64,000 nt of DNA from Methanosarcina horonobensis HB-1 = JCM 15518 (GCF_000970285.1 NZ_CP009516.1:2645036-2709035), one strand, 5' to 3'. Counted from the first letter of the stretch, positions 10,865 through 19,375 are shown. Numbers and translations: made by a program. The notes: generated by a model not told the origin, from the sequence alone.

Positions 10865-11269
10865 TTGGTAAAATTAGAAGAAAAAATGAAAACTGCTTTT
10901 TCGAAAGTAAAGATCTTTCCTGTAGCTACAGCCTCAAAAGATGGAATTCCTAATGTTGTTCCAATAGGGTTCTGCCAACTCGTGGACGATGAAACTATCT
11001 GGATTGCAGACAATTTCATGGTCAAATCTCTGAAGAACCTTAAAGAAAACCCCTATGTTGCAATTTACGTATGGGGTCCAGATACAGGTGGCTGTTTCCA
11101 AATAAAGGGTAAAGCAGACGTTATTAGCACAGGAGAAAAATTCGAAAAAATGAAAGCAATTGTACATGCAGCAAAACCCGGTCTTCCTGCAAAAACTCTC
11201 ATTGAAGTCAAAATTACTGAAGTTTTCCAGTGCGCTCCCGGTCCAGGTGCAGGGCAGAAATTGCTTTGA
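10865..11269 (+). CDS. Pyridoxamine 5'-phosphate oxidase-like FMN-binding protein
   Basis: A 134-residue split-barrel flavoprotein of the PNPOx-like group. The order fits: an N-terminal helix, FPVATASKDGIPNVVPIGF (the family's 'a.T...dG.P...p' strand pair), then IWIADNFMVKSLKNLKENP and the later strands. Members bind FMN or F420, usually as dimers; the substrate cannot be inferred. I use the TTG start at 10865 because GGTGA (10856-10860) precedes it by 4 bases; the alternative is ATG at 10886. The C-terminus (CAPGPGAGQKLL) is glycine-rich. No operon partner is apparent. Confidence 0.8.
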   Translation: MVKLEEKMKTAFSKVKIFPVATASKDGIPNVVPIGFCQLVDDETIWIADNFMVKSLKNLKENPYVAIYVWGPDTGGCFQIKGKADVISTGEKFEKMKAIVHAAKPGLPAKTLIEVKITEVFQCAPGPGAGQKLL

Positions 11270-11536
11270 TAAAAAAATAAATTATGCCCTATAAAAAGTA
11301 TGATGAGATCATATAGGATTCTGTGTAGTCTTCACGATATGAGTATACTTATAGATTCAACATTAACTGAAAAGTATTCCAATTTCCTGAAGGCTTACAG
11401 AACCTTTTCTCAAGTATATTGTTCTGGATATTATATAGGATAAACTTACTAAGGCTGTGAAACCACAAAGAAGATAGAACTCCTTCAAATAGATGTTGTA
11501 CTTCTGTAATCACTAAAATGTGGGAAGTTTAAAAAA

Positions 11537-11746
11537 ATGGTAGATAATGAATTAGAACATTCTAGACCTCTAGACCCTAATACTCTCAACTATAGAAGAC
11601 TGAAAATGTTAGAACGGATACGTTATGCAGTTGATAAAGGGTTTGTAAATATTTCTGATCCTCATTTAACCAAAGTTAGGACTGATCTCAAAACCTTGCT
11701 TGAAGATATAGAAACTGAAATGGTTAATAGGGACATGAAGTTATAA
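11537..11746 (+). CDS. Small hypothetical protein
   Basis: A 69-residue charged, mostly helical protein without cysteines or membrane segments. GGGAAGTTT lies upstream of the ATG. Amino acid use looks real (LKMLERIRYAVDKGF, DLKTLLEDIETEM). I do not recognise a family. It precedes the riboflavin kinase remnant by only 14 bases, but no functional link follows from that. Confidence 0.55.
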   Translation: MVDNELEHSRPLDPNTLNYRRLKMLERIRYAVDKGFVNISDPHLTKVRTDLKTLLEDIETEMVNRDMKL

Positions 11747-11760
11747 AATGAGTTCATACA

Positions 11761-11954
11761 TTTGGAGGCGGGAAACGCTATCTTGTTGTCATGGGTGGTA
11801 TAGAGGCCGTTATAGAGGCTTCTGAAAAAACACCTTATCCGTTGATTTGATTGAGATTATTGCACCTGTAAAGCTAAGGGATGCCCTGGATTTGAACAAT
11901 GGGGACAGAGTTGTAGTACAGGTAAAAAAACAGGGTATGGAGAGCCAAAAATGA
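11761..11954 (+). pseudogene. CTP-dependent riboflavin kinase, C-terminal remnant
   Basis: From 11761 the frame reads FGGGKRYLVVMGGIEAVIEA and is then shifted near 11845. The next frame reads DLIEIIAPVKLRDALDLNNG and ends with a TGA that overlaps the ATG of ribB (ATGA, 11951-11954). This is the C-terminal third of archaeal riboflavin kinase (DUF120 family), including its IIAPV.LR...L..GD signature. The N-terminal two-thirds and any start are missing. The ATGA overlap shows that the two genes were once translationally coupled. Confidence 0.7.
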
Positions 11955-12691
11955 ACGGAAATACGGTTTACGATTGTCTTACGTATAGAAACGAAAACAT
12001 CAATCTGGCACTGGAAGCACTTCTGGCCGGAAAAATGATCCAGATCTTTGATTCGGACTCAAGGGAAGGGGAAACCGACCTCGTAATTTCTGCAAAAGCA
12101 GTCACTTATAAAGAGGTAAAGTGGATGCGAAAAGATGCAGGCGGTCTTATATGTGTAGCAGTGGACCCAGTGGCAGCAAAACAGTTAAAGCTACCTTTTA
12201 TGGCAGATCTGGTCCTTGAAGCCAGCAAAAGCAGTTACGATCTTGAGGAAGTTGTGGAAAGGGAAGGAGACCTTAAGTATGACTCTCATTCTTCTTTCTC
12301 TCTATGGGTCAACCACCGCGAGACCAGAACAGGAATTCCTGACGATGAAAGAGCCCTTACTATCCGAAAAATAGGGGACATAACAGAAAAATGCCTTTCC
12401 GGAAACGGAGTTCGTTTTGGAGACGAATTCAGGACCCCGGGTCATGTGGCGCTCCTAAGAGCTGCCGAAGGGCTTCTGGATGAACGCAACGGGCAGACCG
12501 AACTTTCAGTTGCTCTTGCCCATATGGCAGGCGTTACCCCTGCAATGGTAGTCTGCGAAATGCTGGACGATTATAATGGAAAAGCTCTCTCTAAAGAAAA
12601 GGCAAAAGAATATGGTAAAGAGCATGATCTTGTATTTCTGGAAGGGCAGGAAATAGTTGAAGCATATATAACATGGAAAAGCTGTGACTGA
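11951..12691 (+). CDS. ribB: 3,4-dihydroxy-2-butanone 4-phosphate synthase
   Basis: Makes 3,4-dihydroxy-2-butanone 4-phosphate and formate from ribulose 5-phosphate, supplying the four-carbon unit for riboflavin and, in methanogens, for FAD/FMN. Visible hallmarks are the acidic metal-binding loop (DSDSREGETDLVI), RTGIPDDERALT with the conserved Thr/Asp/Arg, and TPGHVALLRA near the C-terminus. The 246 residues slightly exceed bacterial stand-alone RibB (about 217), as in archaeal members, with an insertion near residues 90-110. The ATG overlaps the stop of the decayed riboflavin kinase frame. Confidence 0.93.
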   Translation: MNGNTVYDCLTYRNENINLALEALLAGKMIQIFDSDSREGETDLVISAKAVTYKEVKWMRKDAGGLICVAVDPVAAKQLKLPFMADLVLEASKSSYDLEEVVEREGDLKYDSHSSFSLWVNHRETRTGIPDDERALTIRKIGDITEKCLSGNGVRFGDEFRTPGHVALLRAAEGLLDERNGQTELSVALAHMAGVTPAMVVCEMLDDYNGKALSKEKAKEYGKEHDLVFLEGQEIVEAYITWKSCD

Positions 12692-13242
12692 TTTTTACTT
12701 TCTTTCAGGGTAGATAAAACAAGTCACATTAAAATACATCCAAATTCGAGATCAAATTTATCCCTAGATTAGTGCAAGATCAAAGTTGTGCTGAAACAGC
12801 CCACTGCAAGCAACGGGTAGTTCGCGTCAGCCTTTCATAATTATCCCATAAGCCTGAATCTTAATGTCTGAGGTCTGAGACATCGACATTAAGATAAATT
12901 CGCTACATTACCTCGAAGGTTCATATTTAAACTAATCTAAAAAGGTTAAGGCTTCTACTTGGAATATGAAGAATTATAAGTCACTATAATAGGGTAAGGT
13001 GGCTGTTATTAATTGAATGTAGAGGCCCTAGAAGATTTCGGAGAATTATATTCTCAGGCGGTATAGAAATATAGATTCAACTTCGAAATATTCAATTTCC
13101 CCTCTAGAATCATAATTTTTCGACTGTCTCTTACTTTAATCGATATATACTTATATTAAGTATACCTACCTACATGCAGGTAGATTTGTCCAGGAGATAA
13201 ATTAAATTATGAAAATTTATTATTATCAGGAGGCACAAAAAA
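12692..13242. other. Intergenic region before the QueG-like gene
   Basis: No gene is seen. It contains the inverted copy of the dispersed hairpin element (12778-12828), a partner of the 10349 repeat (12993-13029), a TATA-like stretch (about 13143-13155) and the palindromic operator at 13166-13183. Confidence 0.6.
13166..13183. promoter_or_regulatory. Candidate TetR operator, copy 1
   Basis: CTACCTACATGCAGGTAG is an 18-bp palindrome with one mismatched pair (16 of 18 positions symmetric). It lies just downstream of a TATA-like stretch and about 60 bases before the QueG-like gene. Its outline CTAC-TA-T-A-GTAG returns at 15635-15652. Confidence 0.65.
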
Positions 13243-14259
13243 TTGAGTAGTATCAACCTATCATCATGCATAAAAGAAAAAGCCTTAGGAATAGGTTACG
13301 ATTTATGTGGAATAACACCAGTTGATTTGGTTGAGGAATATTCATCACGTCTTGATGAGAGGATTAGAAATTTCCCCGAGTCACGTACATCATATGAAAT
13401 GCTGTATCCTCTAGCTTTTCCTCAAAAAAATGTAGAATGGGCCAAATCAATTATTGTTTGTGTTAGAAGATATGGAAAATATAAAATTCCAAAGGAACTC
13501 GATGGCTATATAGGAAAAGCATACTTGGTTGATGGAAGATTAAAACATTCTAAGGAATATTCTTGGAGACTCGAGTTTGAAGCTTATTTAAACGGGCTGG
13601 GAATTAAATATGCTTATGGAATAGTTCCAGCTCGTTTGGCAGCAGTAAATGCCGGCTTAGGACGTATAGGCAATAACAACTTTTTCTACACGAAGGAATA
13701 TGGTTCTTGGGTCTTCATTGAAACGTGGGTAATTGACAGTGAGCTGGAATATGACAAGCCAACGCGTTCATTAAATTGTCCAGATAATTGTAATAAATGC
13801 ATAGATTCATGTCCAACAGGAGCTTTGAATATGCCTTTATCAATGAACTGGGGAAAGTGCATCGCTAATCTCACAAGTGGGTTAAATTCGCAGACAGAAG
13901 GATTGAAAGCCAAGATGGGAACCTGGGTATATGGGTGTGATGTCTGTCAGAATATATGTCCCAAGAATAAAAATAAATGGGAAGAAAAGGAAAATTTCAT
14001 TGATCTATCAGACATTACACCACATTTATCTCTCGAAAGTATATGGAAGATGGATGAAGATACTTTCCTTGATGTAATTCAGCCTAGATTTTGGTATATA
14101 GGACAAGATGGCCTATGGATATGGAAGTGTAATGCTTTGAGAGCTATGGCCAATAGTGGAGATCAGAAGTATTATAAATATATTAAAGAAGCTGTAGAAG
14201 ATCCAGATCAAAATATTCGCAATACTGCTTTATGGGCCTGTCAGAAACTTGGTATATAA
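13243..14259 (+). CDS. QueG-like (COG1600) iron-sulfur protein
   Basis: A 338-residue protein with the architecture of epoxyqueuosine reductase QueG. It has an N-terminal corrinoid-binding-type domain (AAVNAGLGRIGNNNFFYTKE, compare QueG AA..AGLGWIGKNT). Two [4Fe-4S] motifs follow (CPDNCNKCIDSCP and CDVCQNICP), then a HEAT-like tail (DPDQNIRNTALWACQKLG). The TTG start at 13243 follows CAGGAGGCAC. Archaea make archaeosine, not queuosine, so the substrate must differ; a cobalamin-dependent or corrinoid-reducing reaction is the obvious inference. It heads a block with DUF3786, TetR and DUF1638 genes and has its own operator. The QueG GRDYH-like motif is replaced by GRLKHSKEY, which supports a changed function. 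Confidence 0.8.
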   Translation: MSSINLSSCIKEKALGIGYDLCGITPVDLVEEYSSRLDERIRNFPESRTSYEMLYPLAFPQKNVEWAKSIIVCVRRYGKYKIPKELDGYIGKAYLVDGRLKHSKEYSWRLEFEAYLNGLGIKYAYGIVPARLAAVNAGLGRIGNNNFFYTKEYGSWVFIETWVIDSELEYDKPTRSLNCPDNCNKCIDSCPTGALNMPLSMNWGKCIANLTSGLNSQTEGLKAKMGTWVYGCDVCQNICPKNKNKWEEKENFIDLSDITPHLSLESIWKMDEDTFLDVIQPRFWYIGQDGLWIWKCNALRAMANSGDQKYYKYIKEAVEDPDQNIRNTALWACQKLGI

Positions 14260-14290
14260 TACATGAATCCATTCGGAAAGTGAGTATTTT

Positions 14291-14920
14291 ATGAATAGTG
14301 GTTATGATCAAATTTATAAAAATCTTATACTCAAACTAGACAAATGCGATTTTGTAGAGGTTGCCGAACGTCTTGGTTTGTTACTTCAGCCGAACGGAGC
14401 CCTATCTGTCAATTTTCTTGGTCGGGAATATGAGATAAGTTCTCAAGGTATTAATCCAACTGACGGCAAGCCGGTTAATGTCAACAACCGCAGTGTTCTG
14501 GCTTACTATTTATTATCAAAAGGTAAAGGCGAACCTGCGTATTCATATGTGCCAATTCATAATCTTACCGGCGTAGTAATATCATCCAGCACAAATACAA
14601 AATGGATGACCGATCCGCTTAGTAAAACATTCAGTCAAGATTATGCAACATTCAGTGAAGCTATTTGCAGATTAGGTGGGGTTTTTAACGGCAAGCTGAA
14701 ATCGGGCGGCTATTCATGGCTTCTTGAAGCATTGCCTAAAATCCTCCTCCAAATCGTATATTATGAAGAAGATGCTGAATTTCCTTGTGAAGTTCAAATT
14801 CTGTTTGATAAAAATGCTTCATACTTTCTGGAGTCTGAATGTCTGGCTTTTTTAGAGGGATGTCTTGTAAGAGCAATAATCATGACAGCAAAAACAGGAG
14901 ATACAGCTGGATGGGTATGA
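14291..14920 (+). CDS. DUF3786 family protein
   Basis: A 209-residue soluble protein that begins 31 bases after the QueG-like gene and is probably co-transcribed. Recognisable DUF3786 features are the N-terminal helix followed by LSVNFLGREYEI, then RSVLAYYLLSKGKGEP, FSEAICRLGG and ILLQIVYYEEDAEFPCEVQILFDKNASYFL. DUF3786 has no established function; family members often neighbour iron-sulfur or corrinoid proteins. There is no signal peptide or membrane segment and only two cysteines. The ATG start is preceded by GAAAGTGAG. The DUF3786 call is by memory of the family pattern and should be treated as probable. Confidence 0.65.
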   Translation: MNSGYDQIYKNLILKLDKCDFVEVAERLGLLLQPNGALSVNFLGREYEISSQGINPTDGKPVNVNNRSVLAYYLLSKGKGEPAYSYVPIHNLTGVVISSSTNTKWMTDPLSKTFSQDYATFSEAICRLGGVFNGKLKSGGYSWLLEALPKILLQIVYYEEDAEFPCEVQILFDKNASYFLESECLAFLEGCLVRAIIMTAKTGDTAGWV

Positions 14921-15034
14921 TACTGATACATGTATTGTATGAGCTGCAAGATGTCTTTCATTTATACAGAGTTAGGACTAATTTTTATATGAATCAGTAC
15001 TGTTCAAGTATTCACAAGAAACAAGTGTTTTCAT

Positions 15035-15613
15035 ATGACAGATATAAACCAGACCAATCAACAAATACTCCATTACGCAAGACACTTTTTGCAATGCCAG
15101 GGTTACAATGGATTTAGTTACAAGGATATTTCCCAGAAACTGGGGATAAAAAACGCTTCAATACATCATTATTATCCAAAAAAAGAAGATTTAGTTGCAG
15201 CCTTGCTTGAAGAGAGCAGAAAAAATTTAGCTGAGAATATTTTCAAAATAGCGGAATCTGGAGGGTCTGCTCGTCAGCAGCTTCAATACTATTTCGATTA
15301 TTCATTAAAGGAGTTTGATGAAGGTAAAAGTATCTGCCCTCCTGGATCATTGATCCTTAATTTTGAAGGCCTTCCAGAAGAAGTTAAAAAGCAAAATCTG
15401 TTGCTACTAAATTATATACTAGATTGGATCACCAAAGTTCTCAGAACCGGTTTGGAACAGGGGGAATTCAATTTTTCAGACCCTGTAGAAGTGCGCGCAG
15501 AATTGGTAGTCGAGACATTGATGGGGGCCAGACTATTATCTAGTATCCAAGGTAGAAAAACACTTGTCAGGTCTATTTCCTTAATCAAATCTGATCTTGG
15601 ATGGAAGGATTAA
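15035..15613 (+). CDS. TetR/AcrR family transcriptional regulator
   Basis: A 192-residue repressor-type protein. Residues 8-55 form the TetR helix-turn-helix (ILHYARHFLQCQGYNGFSYK, then IKNASIHHYYPKKEDLVAAL), followed by a helical ligand domain with the TetR_C-like stretch CPPGSLILNFEGLPEEVKKQ. It lies between the DUF3786 gene and the DUF1638 pair. Matching palindromes stand before the QueG-like gene and directly after its own stop, upstream of the DUF1638 genes, so it likely controls both transcripts. The ligand is unknown. The closest style is the YxaF/LmrA group, but that is only an impression. Confidence 0.88.
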   Translation: MTDINQTNQQILHYARHFLQCQGYNGFSYKDISQKLGIKNASIHHYYPKKEDLVAALLEESRKNLAENIFKIAESGGSARQQLQYYFDYSLKEFDEGKSICPPGSLILNFEGLPEEVKKQNLLLLNYILDWITKVLRTGLEQGEFNFSDPVEVRAELVVETLMGARLLSSIQGRKTLVRSISLIKSDLGWKD

Positions 15614-15634
15614 TTTTATTTATCCACTTAGAAC

Positions 15635-15652
15635 CTACTTATGTATAAGTAG
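15635..15652. promoter_or_regulatory. Candidate TetR operator, copy 2
   Basis: CTACTTATGTATAAGTAG is palindromic except for its central two bases. It lies 22 bases after the TetR stop and 65 bases before the DUF1638 gene, and agrees with the 13166 palindrome at both outer CTAC/GTAG arms and the inner TA/A positions. Confidence 0.65.
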
Positions 15653-15716
15653 ACAAATTCGAATTATAAACAATTGCTCTAAAGAACTGAAATTCGTAAA
15701 AAATATAGATTAGGAG

Positions 15717-16526
15717 ATGTTCATGATGCCTGTTTTAAGCATATTAAGCTGTAAAATACTTCAGGATGAGATAGTTTGGCTTATTACAAATGATTCGCAA
15801 ATAAAGAGAGTTATAATCGCAGAGAATGGAAATATCCTTGAGTTTACAGAAAAACTAGATGAACAGCATATAAATTATAATATTGTTCCTTTTAAGAAAT
15901 TGCCACAGATCCTTCAAAATATTGACAGGGATGAACTTACTCTTGTGGTCAATCTGAGAGAACTTGGGCTTCATGCAGCACCAAAAATATTGAAATCTGA
16001 GGTCTATCAAAATATCAGGGAAATGATACCTTTCTCGAATGGGATACTCATTTTTTACGGTCTTTGCGGAAATGTTCTGGGTAATGTTGAGGAAGATTTT
16101 TGCCTGGAAAAAGATGGTTGTACGGTGCGGATACTGAGGGATGATGAAAGAGTTGTAGATGACTGCATAGGAGCAACGGTAGGCGGTGGTGCAAACTACC
16201 TCAAATTGCTTAAAACCCATAGTAAGGAGCCTGCTTTCTTCTTTACACCGATGTATGCAAGTTCATGGAAAGAGCTTTTAAACATAAATAAACTCCATTC
16301 TAATCCTGAAAAGGCATTGAAAATGGCAAAAATGGTAAATGACCTGGCAGGATATTCAAGAGTTGCAAAAGTCAATACAGGCCTGACATATGTAAAGAAC
16401 ATAGATGAAAAGATCGAAGAATATGCTAAATTGTTTGGATACAGTACTTTTGAAGTTGATGGTAATCAGGAAATATTCAAAAAATGTTATCTTTCCATGA
16501 AGAAAGAAATATGCGATCATTGCTGA
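15717..16526 (+). CDS. DUF1638 family protein, first copy
   Basis: A 269-residue protein whose N-terminus (MPVLSILSCKILQDEIVWLI) and central NGILIFYGLCGN and DDERVVDDCIG stretches match DUF1638. This family is common in Methanosarcina and acetogens beside corrinoid methyltransferase genes and has no proven activity. Conserved cysteines occur at the N-terminus (LSCKIL), in YGLCGN, and in DDCIGA. There is no signal peptide. The start may be at either of two nearby Met codons; GGAGATGTTC precedes. It is followed by a second family member 17 bases downstream, so the pair forms an operon. The upstream palindrome suggests TetR control. Confidence 0.8.
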   Translation: MFMMPVLSILSCKILQDEIVWLITNDSQIKRVIIAENGNILEFTEKLDEQHINYNIVPFKKLPQILQNIDRDELTLVVNLRELGLHAAPKILKSEVYQNIREMIPFSNGILIFYGLCGNVLGNVEEDFCLEKDGCTVRILRDDERVVDDCIGATVGGGANYLKLLKTHSKEPAFFFTPMYASSWKELLNINKLHSNPEKALKMAKMVNDLAGYSRVAKVNTGLTYVKNIDEKIEEYAKLFGYSTFEVDGNQEIFKKCYLSMKKEICDHC

Positions 16527-16543
16527 TTAAAGAAGGTCTTTCA

Positions 16544-17410
16544 ATGCCAGTGTTGAGTATAGTTGCCTGTGAAATGCTTGAAGATGAATTAGTATACGCT
16601 CTCTCAAAAGACCCTGAAATTAAAAGGCTGTTTGTAATAGAGAACAGAAACAGTTTCCGATTTGTAAAGAAACTAAAGTCTGAACATCTTAAACCTTTTG
16701 TGTTTTCTCCAGAGAAGTTGTATCCCCTTATCTCAGAAATCAATAGGAAATCATTTGGTAATCCTATGGGAAAGCTTTCTAACTTTCCTTTATTTAAGAA
16801 AACATATGATGTTATATTTAACAAAAAGCAGCAAAAATTAACTGTTGTTGTAAACCTTCTACGAAAAGATTTACATTCTGATATTGACCTTTTGCAATCT
16901 GAAGTATATCTGAATGCCAAAGAAATGTCAAAAATCTCGAATGGTGTTCTTTTATTCTATGGAAAATGTGGCTTTAGTTCTGAAAAAATGCAAGCAGAAT
17001 TGCAAAAACTTGGTTGTCCTATTTGTTTTCTGAGGGATGAAGGAAGAAATATTGTTGATGACTGCATAAGCGTAGCATTAGGGGGGAATGAAATTTACAC
17101 AAAAACGATGCTATTGGGAAATGGCAAAGGAGCCATATATGCAACACCAATGTGGCTTTCCGAACTGAATGAAACCAATTATAAATCTTCTGAATCTTAC
17201 CAAAAGATCAGCAAATACCTAACCTCTCCTATGTATAGTCTTCTTTTTAAGATTAACAATCAACTCTATAAAGATGCTAATTTTCATAGAAATGCTTCTG
17301 AGTTTGCAAAAATTTTTAACATGAATATTATCAATGTTAATGGAACAATGAAGATAGCAATTAACTCTTACATGGAAGCTAAAACCGATATTTACAAAAA
17401 TTTAGCCTAA
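16544..17410 (+). CDS. DUF1638 family protein, second copy
   Basis: This paralogue of the preceding gene shares the N-terminal pattern (MPVLSIVACEMLEDELVYAL), NGVLLFYGKCG and GRNIVDDCISVALGG. I start it at ATG 16544, where GAAGGT precedes and the family N-terminus begins. An upstream in-frame ATG at 16484 would overlap the previous gene and add 20 non-conserved residues. It carries a lysine-rich insertion around residues 75-105 that the first copy lacks. The two may act as a heteromer; function unknown. A hairpin at 17473-17493 ends the operon. Confidence 0.78.
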   Translation: MPVLSIVACEMLEDELVYALSKDPEIKRLFVIENRNSFRFVKKLKSEHLKPFVFSPEKLYPLISEINRKSFGNPMGKLSNFPLFKKTYDVIFNKKQQKLTVVVNLLRKDLHSDIDLLQSEVYLNAKEMSKISNGVLLFYGKCGFSSEKMQAELQKLGCPICFLRDEGRNIVDDCISVALGGNEIYTKTMLLGNGKGAIYATPMWLSELNETNYKSSESYQKISKYLTSPMYSLLFKINNQLYKDANFHRNASEFAKIFNMNIINVNGTMKIAINSYMEAKTDIYKNLA

Positions 17411-17932
17411 AAAAAGATCATCATTCACCAAATCAAATTCGGTAATTAAATTTGATGTTTATTAATTCTAGTGTTTTCTCTGTGGGAGAAAACTTGATTT
17501 TAGAAAAAGAATTTCATAATTACAGGCTAGAATAAAACTATTTTATCTTCAAAAAGTTTTTAGATAATACTTGAGGTGAGTAAATTAATTCCAGTGAACT
17601 ATTGCTTTTATTTCAGTCGAATACCCCGCTAGCTTGCTGCGGGGATGGAAAACTTTCCCAGTAACCGTTAATGAAAGTTCAATGTATCAATTTCATTTTT
17701 GGGCTGTCAATTTCTGCTCAAACTAAATTATTTAGGGTTATTGTCTACTTTAACGAAATTTGGAGCGGTGGCGCGAACATACCCCGTTGCTTGCAGCGGG
17801 GTGCGCCAGCGCAACTTTGATTAAAGAATGAATCTGATAATATATCACCTGAATATTTGATGAAGGCAAAAGAGTATGATAATAAACATATACAAGATCC
17901 TCCAGAAAGCCCCAAATATATAATCCAGCATA
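17411..17932. other. Intergenic region with terminator and repeat elements
   Basis: GTTTTCTC/GAGAAAAC (17473-17493) is a terminator-like hairpin for the DUF1638 operon. 17611-17644 (TTCAGTCGAATACCCCGCTA region) is a repeat found inverted at 24235-24264. 17771-17826 is the best copy of a dispersed element whose core ACCCCGTTGCTTGCAGCGGGGT folds into a short hairpin (see also 10411 and 12778). From about 17828 an open frame of coding-like quality overlaps the start of the next gene. Confidence 0.6.
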
Positions 17933-18277
17933 TTGCCAGATATAATAATAGAAATATTCTCAGAGCTTCGAAATCGGAATTACGTAGATACTCTTGAAGA
18001 GATTGATCACGAAAAACTCGAAGACTTCATTCTCCGAATAAATCAATATATGGATGAAAATGTGCCCAATCAAAAAGACTTAAAAGAATATATTCGAATT
18101 ATATGTACCTATTTAACCTTTAAAGCAAAGAAGCCACTGCATCCCCCAGGCATGATTATTGATGGTAACAAGAAAATATTTAAAAAAGGAGACAATTATT
18201 TTTGTCCAATGAAAAGTAAGTATCTATCAGAGGCTATGTCTTTATGTAAATATTGCGTTTGTAAGAAAATTAATTAA
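17933..18277 (+). CDS. DUF2115 (UPF0305) family protein, short N-terminus
   Basis: A 114-residue product with the conserved end of DUF2115: NVPNQKDLKEYIRIICTYLT, then FKAKKPLHPPGM, and a C-terminal cysteine cluster (FCPMKSK, CKYCVCKK) that could bind metal. The function of this methanogen family is unknown. Typical members have about 40-60 more residues at the N-terminus. Here the frame is closed by TAA at 17921, while another frame is open from about 17828 to 18000 and reads sensibly (SPEYLMKAKEYDNKHIQDPP). A frameshift near 17930 may therefore have split the gene. The TTG start has no clear ribosome site. Confidence 0.6.
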   Translation: MPDIIIEIFSELRNRNYVDTLEEIDHEKLEDFILRINQYMDENVPNQKDLKEYIRIICTYLTFKAKKPLHPPGMIIDGNKKIFKKGDNYFCPMKSKYLSEAMSLCKYCVCKKIN

Positions 18278-18695
18278 AACAGATGATGGTGTCGACGGTT
18301 AACCTAAAAACTTGTTTTAATGTGAGATTGCCTGTAAATGTACCTGTTTTTCAAGGTTAGAGCTATCGGACCATATGAGAAGTTTGTATATCTTCTAAAA
18401 ACGTGCATGATATTCTTCGAGTAACATATCCAAAAAATGAAAGCACTTTCAAATGCTTTCATGCCAAATATAAAAAACTGTATCCCATAAAAAATATTAA
18501 AAAAGAAATCCAATATTCAAAAAATTTGTTGGGAAATAACTTGAAAGGTAATTCGCGTATTAAGTTCCTGTTTATTATGACTGAGATCGAATCTAAAACT
18601 AGGATTCACAGACCTTACGATATATCTGGGCATACAAGACGATATGATTATCTATAATAAAATTCACTTATTAATATAATGATTGGGGGTTACAT
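18278..18695. other. Intergenic region with a repeat shared with 29.15 kb
   Basis: 18297-18338 (GGTTAAC then TAAAAA and TGTGAGATTGCCTGTAA) recurs at 29150-29190. An 84-codon frame at 18403-18657 has no ribosome site and unremarkable composition, so I do not call it. Confidence 0.5.
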
Positions 18696-18905
18696 ATGCA
18701 CAGATATAAAGTACGGTTTGAAGGACATTCTGCAAAAAAAGAACACTTCGTAGATGTAACCGAGGTTGAGGCAGAAAATGAAAAAGAAGCAAGAATAAAA
18801 GCAGAAGTTATTTCTAAAGACCCTACTCCAGAAGGATTACTGTATAAATATGGACAAGGTTCTGAACCTGTAACATGTATAATTGAAATTACGCAGCTTG
18901 ACTAA
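18696..18905 (+). CDS. Small hypothetical protein
   Basis: A 69-residue protein with beta-rich ends and a charged helix (VEAENEKEARIKAEVISKDP), reminiscent of small MJ-type or dodecin-like one-domain folds, but I cannot name a family. ATTGGGGGTT is a strong ribosome site before the ATG, which makes translation likely. It has no cysteines and no membrane segment. It stands alone upstream of an IS200/IS605 relic. Confidence 0.65.
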   Translation: MHRYKVRFEGHSAKKEHFVDVTEVEAENEKEARIKAEVISKDPTPEGLLYKYGQGSEPVTCIIEITQLD

Positions 18906-18961
18906 AAAAATCCCTTCTGCTATAACATTAAGATAGTGTTCTATGAGAAAATTTGAAAAGT

Positions 18962-19375
18962 GAACTACCCCTCCCTAAACTCTTCGCGAAGCTCAGAGTT
19001 TTGAGGGAGGAGCTTCCTGAGTCACCCCTCCGCCTAATGGCGACAAGTCATACAGGCTCTTCCCCGCGTTCCGCAGGTGATGGAATTTGAATTGGAATCT
19101 ATGAGCGTGATATACTTGAGATGCTTTACAGCTTCCACCTTTCAGTGGCGTTATCTCCCGATCCCTTCAGGAGTTGCCATATCCTGTTTCCAACCGCCTT
19201 GCTTGGTTCTCGCTTCAGCTTGTGGTGACAATACAGCACTATATAATGGCCTTAATAATACAAGTAAGTTAGCAGAATCAATAACAAGAGAACGTGAGGA
19301 AGTTGACGGCTTTCATCCCCCACCTGTCGCTTCGCTCCGAGGAAGGGGACTTCCCGCCTTAAAGTTAAATCATAG
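18962..19375. mobile_element. IS200/IS605-type relic (structured ends without transposase)
   Basis: 18971-19010 is a strong hairpin (CTCCCTAAACTCT pairing with AGAGTTTTGAGGGAG around a self-complementary CTTCGCGAAG). 19308-19362 contains GACGGCTTTCATCCCC and later GGGGACTTCCCGCCTT, a sequence typical of the right end of IS605/IS1341 elements. The stretch between has no usable tnpA or tnpB frame. I infer an internally deleted element that keeps its end structures, possibly including the omega-RNA-like end. The family call rests on remembered end sequences. Confidence 0.5.

Noticed and set aside
18403-18657. 84-codon plus-strand frame
   Set aside because: No ribosome site and no family pattern; it lies next to a repeat shared with 29.15 kb.
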